Assembly (NCBI GenBank): GCA_003058525.1
Contig: QBVD01000058.1
Location: forward strand, 1-64,000
Origin: a gamma proteobacterium symbiont of Ctena orbiculata
GTDB taxonomy: Bacteria > Pseudomonadota > Gammaproteobacteria > Chromatiales > Chromatiaceae
Length of the DNA: 64,000 nt
Direction: 5' to 3'
Position 1 is the first letter of the stretch; each line of letters begins with the position of its first letter. Of this stretch, positions 37,318-49,814 are shown piece after piece. The position numbers were made by a program, and so were the translations under genes. Under the pieces are notes generated by a model that worked only from the letters and a program-made list of their open reading frames with translations, searched no databases and was not told the origin of the DNA.

Positions 37318-37755
37318 TCAAGGATAGGCCCGGTAGGGCAGCGTAATGACGATCTCACCCTCGTTTTCAGTCCTTTGCATCCCATTCACATCCGCATCCC
37401 ATGGCAGTCTGAACCGGCGGCGCATCGAAGAGGAGGATGAGACAAAGCTATAACCCCTTTCGCTGCGGTTTTCCAAGCGGTGGGCCTCTTTGTTCTCAAC
37501 CAGCAGGGAGCGCCCATCCGCACTCACCTGTATAGCTTCGGGTGAGTAGCCTTGCAGGTAGATGCGTAGATGGTAACCCGAATCATCCTGATCCTGTCTG
37601 AACCTGACACCTCGCTGAACTTGGAAGGACGATGGCGCATCCATACCCCTGTTGTAAGACCCACCAGGATTGTAATAGCCAGGAGGTTGCGCATGCAGTT
37701 GGGCAGCGGCCGCAACCATAATCAAGACGCTGACAAGATAAAGCACGCTTTTCAT
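37318..37755 (-). CDS. Exported Hsp20/alpha-crystallin-like protein
   Basis: The 145-residue protein has a clear signal peptide (residues 1-22, ending QLHAQ). A short Gly/Tyr-rich linker follows, then a beta-sandwich resembling the alpha-crystallin domain: YHLRIYLQGYSPEAIQVSAD, LLVENKEAH, SMRRRFRLPWDADV and EIVITLPY. Small heat-shock proteins are usually cytosolic, so export to the periplasm is notable. A strong AGGAGG precedes the ATG. No sigma-32 promoter was found upstream. Function is inferred to be an envelope holdase. Confidence 0.75.
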   Translation of the reverse strand: MKSVLYLVSVLIMVAAAAQLHAQPPGYYNPGGSYNRGMDAPSSFQVQRGVRFRQDQDDSGYHLRIYLQGYSPEAIQVSADGRSLLVENKEAHRLENRSERGYSFVSSSSSMRRRFRLPWDADVNGMQRTENEGEIVITLPYRAYP

Positions 37756-37894
37756 CGTAAACCTCCTCTGATAATCCTATGTTTCCTATTGTTAAGCTTA
37801 GCAGTTCAATAGCTCTAAACATGCCCGGATCAGATGCCGGTGGATTATATAACCTGGTGAATCGATCAACCCGTACTGGTGTGGCGGGGGTCGA

Positions 37895-38479
37895 CTACTT
37901 GCGTTCCAATGAACCACCCAACTGACGTTCTCCCAACAGGCTGGGCAAAGCGGCCCGGATATAGATCACCATCGACCAGAGTGTGAGTATGGCAGCAATA
38001 TAGAGCAGCACAAAGCCGACGGTATAAACAGGAATATTCCACAACGGCTTTTCGTAGATCAGCAGCAGAATGGCAATCATCTGCACCGCGGTCTTGAATT
38101 TACCGATCAACGAGACCGCCACCATTGTCCTGGCGCCCAGTTCGGCCATCCACTCACGCAGGGCCGATATTGTGATCTCACGACCGATGATGACCGCCGC
38201 CGGGATGGCGAATGCCGGTGTCGGCTCGGACTGTACGAGCAGTAACAGAGAGACCGCCACCATCAGTTTGTCCGCCACCGGGTCGAGAAAGGCGCCGAAC
38301 GGCGATACCTGGCCCCAGCGCCTGGCCAGGTAGCCATCGAACCAGTCCGTCACGGCGGCGATTGAAAATACCACGGCACAGCTGAGGCGCGCCCACTCCA
38401 CGGGGAGATAGAAAAGCAGTACGAATACCGGTATCAAGACTATTCGCAACAGTGTGAGAATGTTAGGAATATTCCACAT
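37895..38479 (-). CDS. pgsA: CDP-diacylglycerol-glycerol-3-phosphate 3-phosphatidyltransferase PgsA
   Basis: The 194-residue membrane enzyme has the CDP-alcohol phosphatidyltransferase motif D-G-x2-A-R-x8-G-x3-D-x3-D, read as DGYLARRWGQVSPFGAFLDP then VADK. It has about five transmembrane helices. It makes phosphatidylglycerol phosphate, the committed step to phosphatidylglycerol and cardiolipin. It lies 9 bases after uvrC, as in many gammaproteobacteria. Confidence 0.96.
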   Translation of the reverse strand: MWNIPNILTLLRIVLIPVFVLLFYLPVEWARLSCAVVFSIAAVTDWFDGYLARRWGQVSPFGAFLDPVADKLMVAVSLLLLVQSEPTPAFAIPAAVIIGREITISALREWMAELGARTMVAVSLIGKFKTAVQMIAILLLIYEKPLWNIPVYTVGFVLLYIAAILTLWSMVIYIRAALPSLLGERQLGGSLERK

Positions 38480-38488
38480 TTTTAATCG

Positions 38489-40309
38489 CTAGCCCTTATC
38501 ATGAAATGCGTGATAGATCTGCTCCGCCAAGGCTGTACTGATCCCCTCGACCCTGGAAATATCCTCTATCCCCGCCCTCGATAGCTCTTGCAGGCCGCCA
38601 AACTGTTTCATCAGCCGCTGTCTGCGTTTGGGACCTATGCCCGGAATCTGTTCCAGAACCGACCGGTTTCGGCTCTTCGAGCGTCGCTGCCGGTGTGCAG
38701 TTATGGCAAAGCGATGGGCTTCATCCCGAATCTGCTGGATTAAATGCAATGCCGGTGAATCAGCAGGCAGTATAAAGGGTGCTCTGCGCCCCAACAAGAA
38801 CAGCTGTTCCATACCGGCCTTTCGGTCTGCACCCTTTGCCACCCCAACCAGGGTCAAACCCGAGATACCGAGATCCTGCAGGCGCTCATGCACAGCACCG
38901 ATCTGACCCTTGCCACCGTCGATAAAAAGTATATCAGGCAACGCCACTTCACCTTTCTTGACCCTGCGGTAACGGCGCTCCAGCGCCTGAGCCATGGCGG
39001 CGTAATCGTCCCCCGGGGTGATGTCTTCGATATTGAAACGCCGGTAATCGGACTTCAGCGGCCCCTGTTCATTGAAGACAACACAGGATGCGACAGTCGA
39101 CTCACCCCGTGTATGGCTGATATCGAAGCACTCCATCCGTTCAGGGATAGCCGGCAGTTGCAAGGCCTGCTGCAAGGCCTGCAACCGCTCCTCCATACCG
39201 GCCTGGGCACTGAGCCGGGCCTGCAGGGCCAGTTCCGCATTCCCCTGCGCCATCTTCAACCAGCGGGCGCGCTCTCCACGTACCCTGCTGCTGATACGGA
39301 CCCGCCGCTGCGCCTGTTGGCTGAGCACCTCCTCCAGCAGCCCCTCCTCAGCCAATCTGTGATTGAGGATGATCTCGTTGGGAACCGGTTTTTCCAGATA
39401 GTATTGAGAGACAAACGCCTGCAGAATCGTCTCATCGGTGGCATCCCGGGGCACCGATGGATAGAACGACTTGTTGCCGAGATTCCGCCCTGAGCGAATG
39501 TAAAACACCTGGATACAGGCACTTCCCCCCCGCTTGGCCAGGGCAACGATATCCAGATCGCCCCCCTCGCCGCTCACATATTGCCGCTCCTGAATCCTCC
39601 TTAGATGCTTGATCTGATCCCGGTAGATGGCCGCCTGTTCATAATCCAGATTGCCGGAGGCCTGCTCCATCCACGCCACCAGTTCATCGACCACCTGGCT
39701 TGTTTTGCCCTCCAGGAAAAGTACCGCATGCTGTACGTCCTCCCCGTAGGCCTGCGGCGAGATCAAGCCGACACAGGGTCCGCTACAACGCTTTATCTGA
39801 TATTGCAGACACGCCCTTGAACGGTTGCGGAAAAAACTCTCTTCACATTGACGGACAGGGAATAGCTTTTGCAGCACCTGGAGGGTTTCACGCGTCGACC
39901 CGGCGCTGGGATAGGGACCGAAGTAGCGCCCCTTTCCCCGCCGTGCGCCTCGTCTTAAGGAGAGTGCGGGATAGGTATGGTCAGTGGAGAGATAGATGTA
40001 GGGGTAACTCTTGTCATCCCGCAACAGAACATTGTATTTGGGCTTGAGTGATTTGATGAGATGATTTTCGAGCAGCAGCGCTTCGGCTTCCGTGTGGGTG
40101 ACGATGACCTCAATCTGGGCAATCTGCCCCACCATGATCTGAATGCGCCGATTGAGACTGCGGGTAAAGTAACTGGAAACCCGCTTTTTCAGATTCCTGG
40201 CCTTACCGACATAGAGTACATTGCCCTCGGCGTTGACCATGCGATAGACACCTGGCCTGGTGGTCAGGGTCTTGAGAAAAGCGGTGTGATCAAATTCATT
40301 CTGCTGCAT
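38489..40309 (-). CDS. uvrC: Excinuclease ABC subunit C
   Basis: The 606-residue protein carries the GIY-YIG endonuclease domain (TRPGVYRMVNAEGNVLYVGK at residues 16-35). The UvrB-binding UVR segment is near residue 205 (LDYEQAAIYRDQIKHLR). The RNase H-like second nuclease domain (ECFDISHTRGESTVAS, LFIDGGKGQI) and a C-terminal double helix-hairpin-helix (LEQIPGIGPKRRQRLMKQFG) complete it. It makes both incisions in nucleotide-excision repair. It shares an operon with the upstream glycosylase and response regulator. Confidence 0.97.
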   Translation of the reverse strand: MQQNEFDHTAFLKTLTTRPGVYRMVNAEGNVLYVGKARNLKKRVSSYFTRSLNRRIQIMVGQIAQIEVIVTHTEAEALLLENHLIKSLKPKYNVLLRDDKSYPYIYLSTDHTYPALSLRRGARRGKGRYFGPYPSAGSTRETLQVLQKLFPVRQCEESFFRNRSRACLQYQIKRCSGPCVGLISPQAYGEDVQHAVLFLEGKTSQVVDELVAWMEQASGNLDYEQAAIYRDQIKHLRRIQERQYVSGEGGDLDIVALAKRGGSACIQVFYIRSGRNLGNKSFYPSVPRDATDETILQAFVSQYYLEKPVPNEIILNHRLAEEGLLEEVLSQQAQRRVRISSRVRGERARWLKMAQGNAELALQARLSAQAGMEERLQALQQALQLPAIPERMECFDISHTRGESTVASCVVFNEQGPLKSDYRRFNIEDITPGDDYAAMAQALERRYRRVKKGEVALPDILFIDGGKGQIGAVHERLQDLGISGLTLVGVAKGADRKAGMEQLFLLGRRAPFILPADSPALHLIQQIRDEAHRFAITAHRQRRSKSRNRSVLEQIPGIGPKRRQRLMKQFGGLQELSRAGIEDISRVEGISTALAEQIYHAFHDKG

Positions 40310-40520
40310 GGTTTAGAGTCTGTTAACACTGATCCAATCGGCTCTGCAGGCACTAGTAATAAGTGGTACCGGTAATTCGGGATATTAGCAATCTTTATCC
40401 TTGGGACGACAGACTCACGCTGAAAGCAACACCGCCTGGATAACGAATCTTCACAAAAAAACGGACCGCACTGGATTTGTTCAATGGAACCGGTGAATGC
40501 GGGACACACCAGTGATCGAG

Positions 40521-41153
40521 TTATCGACCGTCGAGCAGTTTCCTGGCACGCCGAAAAACCTTTTGAAACATCGCCGGGGTGAGCCTGCGGGTTTGGGTGT
40601 TGTAACGACTGCAGTGATAGGAGTCGATCATCAAGTGCCGTTCGTCGAGCTGATGTTCCTTACCATGAGAAAACGGATAGGCCTTCTGCCTCAGCCCAAG
40701 GGCTTTGATCACTGCCTGATGGGCGATCGAACCCAGGCTTATGACAATGCTGCTCGCCGGCATATTCTCCAGTTCACGCTGCAGAAACCCATTGCAGGTG
40801 TTGATTTCACTGCCGATCGGCTTGTTTTGAGGCGGAAGACACTTCACGGCATTGGTGATTCTGCAATTATGCAGCTGAAGGCCGTCGTTACGTGAGCTGG
40901 CTTCGGGTTGATTGGCAAAACCGAACTGGTGGAGTGTCTGATAGAGCAGGATACCGGCGTGATCACCGGTAAAGGGGCGACCAGTGGCATTGGCGCCATG
41001 CAACCCTGGCGCCAGGCCGACAATCAGCAGTTGAGCATCATTATCGCCGAAAGGCGCGACTGGGGCAGCATGGTAGTCTGGGTAATCCGCCTTCACCCGG
41101 CCAAGAAAATCAACCAAACGCGGGCAAAGACGACACTTGGCGTCGAAGGTCAT
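40521..41153 (-). CDS. Uracil-DNA glycosylase, family 5 (UdgB) type
   Basis: The 210-residue protein has an N-terminal CRLCPRL and a central NAVKCLPP with a further Cys, fitting the [4Fe-4S] ligand pattern of family 4/5 enzymes. The active-site motif GLAPGLHGANATGRPFTGD lacks the usual catalytic polar residue in the first motif, which points to family 5. The leucine-loop region is HCSRYNTQTRRLTP. It removes uracil and other damaged bases. It overlaps the uvrY stop by four bases, coupling a base-excision gene to the uvrY-uvrC repair operon. Confidence 0.85.
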   Translation of the reverse strand: MTFDAKCRLCPRLVDFLGRVKADYPDYHAAPVAPFGDNDAQLLIVGLAPGLHGANATGRPFTGDHAGILLYQTLHQFGFANQPEASSRNDGLQLHNCRITNAVKCLPPQNKPIGSEINTCNGFLQRELENMPASSIVISLGSIAHQAVIKALGLRQKAYPFSHGKEHQLDERHLMIDSYHCSRYNTQTRRLTPAMFQKVFRRARKLLDGR

Positions 41154-41800
41154 GAATGGTTTTCGGAATCTTTCAAAATGCCGTGCCGATAGGCAAGGCG
41201 CGTCAATTCAACGTCATTTTTGATATCGAGCTTATCGTATATACGTTGTCGATAGGTGCTGACAGTTTTTGGACTCAGGGAGAGAATATCGGATATTTCC
41301 AGGTTCTTATGTCCCTCCAGTATCTGCAGCAATACCTGCACTTCCCTCGATGACAGCATCTTAAAGGGATTCTCTGAATTCCCATGCCACTCCATCAATG
41401 CATGTTTCCTGGCCACATCAGACGCGATGTAGTGATGACCTTCATAGACAGCCTTGATGGCGCGCAGCATCTCATCAGCCGGGCATCCCTTGGTGAGAAA
41501 ACCCATTGCGCCCACCTCATGCAGACGGGAAGGAAAGGGATCTTCATCAAGAATGGTAAGGGCTATCACCTTCAGATCAGGTTTGATACGCAATAGCCTG
41601 CGGGTTGCTTCAATACCACCCATGCCCGGCATATTGACATCCATCAGTACTAAGTCGGGAGAGGTCTTTTGTACCAACTCAATCGCCTCTTCACCGCTTG
41701 ACGCTTCTCCAGCGACATCGATATCGTGCGCCTTATCCAAAATCCCCTTTACACCGGTTCTGATCAGCTCGTGATCATCAACCAGTAGAACTTTTATCAT
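41150..41800 (-). CDS. uvrY: Response regulator UvrY/GacA
   Basis: The 216-residue regulator has a receiver with Asp54 (LVLMDVNMPGMGGIEATRRL) and Lys-containing LTKGCPADEMLRAI. A LuxR-type helix-turn-helix follows (LSSREVQVLLQILEGHKNLE, LSLSPKTVSTYRQRIYDKL). It matches the UvrY/GacA group by sequence and by its place before uvrC. In relatives it is driven by BarA/GacS and activates csr-type small RNAs. The partner kinase is not in this window. Confidence 0.93.
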   Translation of the reverse strand: MIKVLLVDDHELIRTGVKGILDKAHDIDVAGEASSGEEAIELVQKTSPDLVLMDVNMPGMGGIEATRRLLRIKPDLKVIALTILDEDPFPSRLHEVGAMGFLTKGCPADEMLRAIKAVYEGHHYIASDVARKHALMEWHGNSENPFKMLSSREVQVLLQILEGHKNLEISDILSLSPKTVSTYRQRIYDKLDIKNDVELTRLAYRHGILKDSENHS

Positions 41801-41966
41801 CTCTATATCTCATCAGGTCCTTCTTGTATCTATTTTGGCCGGAATTGCATTCCTTTGTCGCATCCAGAGTTATCCCGGTTTTAATACATATCGACCTAAT
41901 GTACCCCAAACTGCCGGTCACGGCGAGTACCCTAAGTAATTAAATCGCTTATTCCCTGTACTTTAC

Positions 41967-42482
41967 TCAAGTATATTCAGGCTGCAGGTATCCATCTGTA
42001 ACTATATGATTTTTAATCATAAACTCATGTCCTTGCGCAACACAATATTGTAACCATTTGGTCAAAAAAAGGTTAATCCGCCAGCGCTGCTCCAAGGTGG
42101 GATTGTCACCCCACCGGTGCAGGGGCAGGCTCGATTGTCGAAGATCCAGAACATCGATCTGGCTGGAGTCATGATAGACCCTGAGCGTTGCGTCAGGGTC
42201 AGGGTAGTCACCGACGGCATGACTGAAATAGTAGGTTAAGTGAACAAGTGATGTATAAGGGGTCTGCTCCATGACTTCGAGATAGAGATCCATCCCATAC
42301 GCAAGGTTGGATTGGTATTGGCCGGACATCTCCGCAAGGCATGGCGCCAAACGCATCAACAAAGCATAGTTTTCCTCACTGAGATCCAGCACCATACCCA
42401 CGCTTGGCCTTTTGGCCAACATTTTGTTTATGCTCCATGGGTAACCGCTTCGGTACATAATAGATAGATTCAACTCCGACAT
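41967..42482 (-). CDS. DUF1249 family protein
   Basis: The 171-residue soluble protein shows the DUF1249 pattern: ENYALLMRLAPCLAEMSGQY, YTSLVHLTYYFSH, DPDATLRVYHDSSQIDVLDLR and a terminal helix FLTKWLQYCVAQGHEF. Relatives (E. coli YqiB) are uncharacterised. It is flanked by gaps of about 165 and 280 bases and is transcribed alone. The start at 42482 or an inner ATG 24 bases in are both possible. Confidence 0.8.
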   Translation of the reverse strand: MSELNLSIMYRSGYPWSINKMLAKRPSVGMVLDLSEENYALLMRLAPCLAEMSGQYQSNLAYGMDLYLEVMEQTPYTSLVHLTYYFSHAVGDYPDPDATLRVYHDSSQIDVLDLRQSSLPLHRWGDNPTLEQRWRINLFLTKWLQYCVAQGHEFMIKNHIVTDGYLQPEYT

Positions 42483-42556
42483 CTCTCAGTATGCAATAGT
42501 ATAGCGAGACGGTAGAAGCTCGAGTATTCGACAGGCATCCAAACGTGGGGTTAATA

Positions 42557-42594
42557 TTAAAAAAACCCTGGATTGATAGCATCATCCAGGGTTA
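42557..42594 (-). terminator. Terminator of the thioredoxin gene
   Basis: On the minus strand AACCCTGGAT pairs perfectly with ATCCAGGGTT over a 10-base loop and continues into a run of T residues. It lies about 175 bases past the thioredoxin stop and before the DUF1249 gene. Confidence 0.85.
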
Positions 42595-42766
42595 TGAACC
42601 AAAAAACGGATCAGGCAATATGATGCAGTCCCGCGGATCTTACTTCATCCGGTACACAGATATCATTCTACCCTGATGCGGTGATCGCCTTTAGCGACCC
42701 GGCACTTTTGCTTGGCCGCGATATAACGCCTATGCCAGACAACGCAGGAAGAGGTTGAACAAGAAA

Positions 42767-43144
42767 TCAGGCGTTTTGCCCCTTCTGTTGTTCCGCTTCG
42801 ATTTGCGCGCGAACCTCATCCATATCCAGTTCACCCGCTTTACTCAACAGTTCGCGAAATGCGGATTCAGGCAGTGCCCCTGGCTGGGAGAAGATGATGA
42901 TATTGTCACGGAATATCATCAGTGTAGGAATCGAGCGCACCTGAAAATGCATCGCCAACTCCTGCTCTTCCTCGGTATTGACCTTGCCGAAGACGATATT
43001 GTCATGATCCTCGGAAACCGACTCATAGGTAGGTGCAAATGAGCGGCACGGTCCACACCAGGGAGCCCAGAAATCAATGATGACAAAATCGTTCTCTGTA
43101 ATCGTCGATTCGAAGTTTTCTTTTGTCAGTTCTACTACTGCCAC
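42767..43144 (-). CDS. trxA: Thioredoxin
   Basis: The 125-residue protein has the active site WCGPC (Cys30 and Cys33), DFWAPWCGPCR, and cis-proline in VRSIPTLMIFRD. It has a charged C-terminal extension (MDEVRAQIEAEQQKGQNA) absent from E. coli TrxA. It reduces cytosolic disulfides. It is a single gene with a terminator, some distance from adk. Confidence 0.93.
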   Translation of the reverse strand: MAVVELTKENFESTITENDFVIIDFWAPWCGPCRSFAPTYESVSEDHDNIVFGKVNTEEEQELAMHFQVRSIPTLMIFRDNIIIFSQPGALPESAFRELLSKAGELDMDEVRAQIEAEQQKGQNA

Positions 43145-43366
43145 AACACGGCCCCTTGCTAATTCTAAAAAATTGGAGTGATGGTATCAGAATAGCCAAC
43201 TTAATGCTTGTTGGACATTAATAGCTCTCGAAACAGGCGCATAACCATGATTTTCGACCAGTTTGAATACGGACAAAGCTACATTCAAATGGGCAGGGAT
43301 ATCAGAGAGGCCGCCCGCATGCACGACCTCTCCAATACCTGTTTCAGGAAACTGACCCGCACAGAA

Positions 43367-44083
<717 letters not shown>

Positions 44084-44200
44084 CTATCAATAGGTGGATA
44101 TAGGGCGTTTATGAAGGGGGGTCCCTCCCCTTCAATCCGATACGGCTGGTTAAACCTTATTATTCAGGGACAGGCGATAGGCTCACTATCCCTCTCACTA

Positions 44201-46108
44201 TCAGCCTGCAGTCAGCTTTAGCATTAAACTATTAAGTCGCCTCACGAATGCGGCGGGATCATCCAACTGTCCGCCTTCGGCAAGTTGAGCCTGATCGAAC
44301 AACACCTTTGTCAAATCACCAAATTTATCACCATCCTGTTCGCCCTCCAGGCGCTCGACCAGTGGATGTTCCGCATTGATCTCCATGATCGGTTTGGTTT
44401 GAGGCGCGTCCTGTCCAACCGATTTGAGAACCCTGGCGAGATTGGCGCTCATATCATGCTCCTCCACCACAAGACAGGCCGGGGAGTCGGTCAGGCGCTG
44501 GCTTATACGGATCTCCTTAACCGCCTCGCCCAACACATCCTGCATACGCTGCAACAGTTCCTTATGCTCCTCTGACTGTTTCTCGCTGCTCTCCTTCTCT
44601 TCCTTGTCTTCCAGCTCTCCAAGATCGAGGGCGCCCTTGGCCACCGACTGCAGCTGCTTACCCTCAAATTCGGTAAGACTTGTCACCAGCCATTCGTCGA
44701 CCCGGTCAGACAGCAATAACACCTCGACGCCTTTCTTTTTCAGCACTTCGAGATGTGGACTGAAACGCGCGGCCGCGGGTGAATCGGCGGTGATATAGTA
44801 GATTTTATCCTGGCCCTCCTGTATGCGGGAAACATAGTCCGCCAGGGATACGTTCTGTTCGTCCGTCTCATTGTGGGTTGTGGCAAAACGCAACAAACCG
44901 GCAATTCGATCACGATTGGCATAGTCTTCCGCCGGCCCTTCCTTCATCACCTTACCGAACTCATCCCAGAAGGTCTGATACTTTTCCTTGTCCGATTCCG
45001 CCAGTTTCTCCAACGCAGACATAATACGTTTTACATTAGCCTGCCTGATGGTGTCTATCTTGCGGTTATGTTGCAGGATTTCACGCGATACGTTCAGCGG
45101 CAGATCATCCGAATCCACCACGCCTTTGACAAAGCGCAGATAGCGGGGCATGAGCTTATCCGCCTCGTCCATGATGAAAACACGCCGCACAAACAGTTTC
45201 ACGCCATGTTTTTGATCCCTGTCCCAGAGATCGAACGGCGCCCGCTGAGGTATGTAGAGCAGGGCTGTATATTCATTGTTTCCCTCGACCTTGTTGTGGA
45301 CGTGGGTGAGTGGATTCTCGAAGTCGTGAGAGACGTGTTTGTAAAACTCATGATACTCCTCTTCCGAGATATCGCTCCGATTGCGCATCCACAACGCAGT
45401 CCCTTTATTGACCCGTTCAAATTCCGCTTTCTCGGGTTTCTCCTCGTCCTCGCCGTAATGTTCCTTCTCCATCTCCACCGGAATGGTGATGTGGTCGGAG
45501 AACTTGGAGATGATGGATCGTAGCCGATAGCTCTCCAGAAACTCCTTCTCATCCTCACGCAGATGGAGGACGACATCGGTGCCGCGGGTTGCCTTATCCA
45601 TGTTTTCGATGGTAAACGAACCCTCCCCGTCCGATTCCCAGCGAACGCCATGCTCCTGGCCCAGGCCGGCCCGACGCGTCAGCAGCGTCACCTTATCGGC
45701 AACGATGAAGGCGGAATAGAAACCGACACCGAACTGGCCGATCAATTCGCTGTCCTTGGTCTGGTCTCCGGACATGGCTTCAAAAAATTTGCGTGTGCCT
45801 GAACTGGCAATGGTGCCGATAGTCTCAGCCACCTCCTGTCGGCTCATACCGATGCCATTATCGGAGATGGTGACGGTTCCCGCCTCTTTGTCGAGGGTTA
45901 CCCGCACCCTGAGTTCGGGATCGTCCTCGAACAGGGCCTCGTCCGTCAGGGCTTCAAACCTCAGTTTTTCCGCCGCATCGGAGGCATTGGAGACTAATTC
46001 GCGTAGAAAAATCTCTTTATTACTGTATAGCGAACGAATTACCAGGTTGAGTACCTGACTAACTTCTGCTTGAAAATCAAGGGTTTCCTTATGAGCTTCG
46101 ACAGTCAT
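44201..46108 (-). CDS. htpG: Molecular chaperone HtpG (bacterial Hsp90)
   Basis: The 635-residue chaperone shows the N-terminal GHKL ATPase signature ([37 protein letters not shown]). The middle domain has [13 protein letters not shown] and the dimerisation domain closes with [12 protein letters not shown]. The length is normal. It is preceded by a near-perfect heat-shock promoter. Confidence 0.97.
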   Translation of the reverse strand: MTVEAHKETLDFQAEVSQVLNLVIRSLYSNKEIFLRELVSNASDAAEKLRFEALTDEALFEDDPELRVRVTLDKEAGTVTISDNGIGMSRQEVAETIGTIASSGTRKFFEAMSGDQTKDSELIGQFGVGFYSAFIVADKVTLLTRRAGLGQEHGVRWESDGEGSFTIENMDKATRGTDVVLHLREDEKEFLESYRLRSIISKFSDHITIPVEMEKEHYGEDEEKPEKAEFERVNKGTALWMRNRSDISEEEYHEFYKHVSHDFENPLTHVHNKVEGNNEYTALLYIPQRAPFDLWDRDQKHGVKLFVRRVFIMDEADKLMPRYLRFVKGVVDSDDLPLNVSREILQHNRKIDTIRQANVKRIMSALEKLAESDKEKYQTFWDEFGKVMKEGPAEDYANRDRIAGLLRFATTHNETDEQNVSLADYVSRIQEGQDKIYYITADSPAAARFSPHLEVLKKKGVEVLLLSDRVDEWLVTSLTEFEGKQLQSVAKGALDLGELEDKEEKESSEKQSEEHKELLQRMQDVLGEAVKEIRISQRLTDSPACLVVEEHDMSANLARVLKSVGQDAPQTKPIMEINAEHPLVERLEGEQDGDKFGDLTKVLFDQAQLAEGGQLDDPAAFVRRLNSLMLKLTAG

Positions 46109-46180
46109 CTTTAGGTTAGAACTCCAATTGGTTTAGATTGACGATTGTTTCGGTGGTTAGGATTTTTTTGTCGTCGCTTA

Positions 46181-46208
46181 ATATGGGGATTCCAACACTA
46201 ATTTCAAG
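46181..46208 (-). promoter_or_regulatory. Sigma-32 (RpoH) promoter of htpG
   Basis: On the minus strand CTTGAAA (46208-46202) and CCCATAT (46187-46181) are separated by 14 bases. This matches the heat-shock consensus CTTGAAA-N13-15-CCCATnT. It lies 73-100 bases before the htpG start codon and directly downstream of the end of the barrel-protein gene. Confidence 0.85.
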
Positions 46209-46220
46209 AACCCAATTCAA

Positions 46221-47702
46221 TTAAAACGCTGAGGTGACACTGAGACTCGCGTGATTCTCTTCGTAACTATCAACATCCGTATCAGCGTCTCGCTCGAGAT
46301 GGGTTATGTTGAAACCGACCCTGCTGTCAGTGCCGAACTGGTAACTTACACCCAGCGTGGCTGTCAATTGATCGTAGACTAAAACCTCTTCCTCGTGATC
46401 TATGCCGGAGATTTGAATGTACCCGCTTGTCAATCGGGCAAGCCTTCTTGTCAGCAACACGCTTAACTCGATATCTTCCGTATCTCTACCGGAGCGGTCA
46501 TAGAGACGTTCCAGATAACGCCCTCTCAGGCTAACCGAAGTCCTGGTTGTCTGATAAGTGAACTCTGTGGAAAATCGCTTGCTCTCATAAAAATCCTCTG
46601 TAATGGAGGGATTGTATGCAGCGCGCACAGTGACCGGGGATGACTCCAGAACGGGATCCCTAACCAGATTGCCAAATGCATCCTGGCGCTCGAACAGCGG
46701 CTGTGTAGTCAGTTCATCGCGGGCACTGATAAAATCCTGTTCATAGCTGGCGGTCCATATAGTCCTGCCCGTTTGATGAATGAAATCGAAATAATAGTCA
46801 TCGCCAAATGACCGCTCACCGACACCGAGCGCAAAACGCGTCCTGGGGTTGGGTGTGTAAATAGCTCCGATACTCCATGTAGAGTCGTCTCTATCATCAG
46901 TAACCGCTAAATCATACTCCTCATAACCGGCCGAAAAGGCAGCTGACCACTGATTGGTGATTTTTTGTATCAGTTCCGCACGAAATATCTTCGTCTCATT
47001 GTCATCGTCCAGATTTTCATAGTCCACATCGCTTTGTTGATATAAGACTTCCCAAATCTGGTTTGTGAACATACTGCCGTTACCGAATGCAATCTCACCT
47101 CGCCTGCCGGTACTATCGTTGTCGAGATCTTCAGAATAGTCGATTCTGTCCCCGGTAAATCGAACCTCAACGACGCTGAAATCACCCAGCCTGGCAGTGA
47201 AATAGGGGCTCAGTCCGACTGAATAGAAATCCGTGTCATCCCCGGTACCGGTCAAGCCGCCGATACCTGATCTGCCGGTACTGGTAATGTTTGTCCTGTC
47301 CGCCCTCAGCCAGCCATCGAGGTAGAGATGGTTTTCGGCAATCTCCACATTACCCTCGGTGCGCATAAAATGGACAACTTCATTGTCTTCCGTCTCGTCC
47401 CAATAGTGACGATATTCCGGTGCATAGTTGAAATCCAAATTTGCCCTGGCCCCCTCCTTGTAGATCGACAGGGTGGGCCTGACCACCGTAATGTTGTCGC
47501 TCACCTCGTCTTCATGGGTCAGATTCGCATTATCGGTGTAAATCTGCTGAATTCCGATACTTGGAGATATCACCCAGTCAGCGGCATAGAGAGTGCCTGA
47601 ATTTGCGGCCAATCCCATGCCACAAGCGAGACAGGCATAGACAAGGGGTTTACCCCCGAAGATCTGTTCCATATTTAAATGATTCAGCTTATTGATGATC
47701 AT
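46221..47702 (-). CDS. Outer-membrane beta-barrel protein, exopolysaccharide (PEP-CTERM-associated) type
   Basis: The 493-residue protein has a signal peptide ending near LYAAD. A full-length barrel follows, with alternating strands rich in aromatic and acidic residues (for example SIGIQQIYTDNANLTHEDEV, LGVSYQFGTDSRVGFNITHL) and a terminal strand ending in AF. It resembles the TIGR03016 family of outer-membrane proteins encoded beside the XrtA tyrosine kinase in other genomes, though here it is about 36 kb away. A polymer-export role is inferred. The alternative start at an inner ATG 30 bases downstream is possible. Confidence 0.78.
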   Translation of the reverse strand: MIINKLNHLNMEQIFGGKPLVYACLACGMGLAANSGTLYAADWVISPSIGIQQIYTDNANLTHEDEVSDNITVVRPTLSIYKEGARANLDFNYAPEYRHYWDETEDNEVVHFMRTEGNVEIAENHLYLDGWLRADRTNITSTGRSGIGGLTGTGDDTDFYSVGLSPYFTARLGDFSVVEVRFTGDRIDYSEDLDNDSTGRRGEIAFGNGSMFTNQIWEVLYQQSDVDYENLDDDNETKIFRAELIQKITNQWSAAFSAGYEEYDLAVTDDRDDSTWSIGAIYTPNPRTRFALGVGERSFGDDYYFDFIHQTGRTIWTASYEQDFISARDELTTQPLFERQDAFGNLVRDPVLESSPVTVRAAYNPSITEDFYESKRFSTEFTYQTTRTSVSLRGRYLERLYDRSGRDTEDIELSVLLTRRLARLTSGYIQISGIDHEEEVLVYDQLTATLGVSYQFGTDSRVGFNITHLERDADTDVDSYEENHASLSVTSAF

Positions 47703-49705
<2,003 letters not shown>

Positions 49706-49814
49706 TAATGACTGGACAATCCATCAGCGAATCGCCTATAAACAGATGTAGTGGAACTGTCATAAACAGATACTAAAATTCGTTTTCAAACTTATAAATA
49801 TCAGGAGCAACAAA

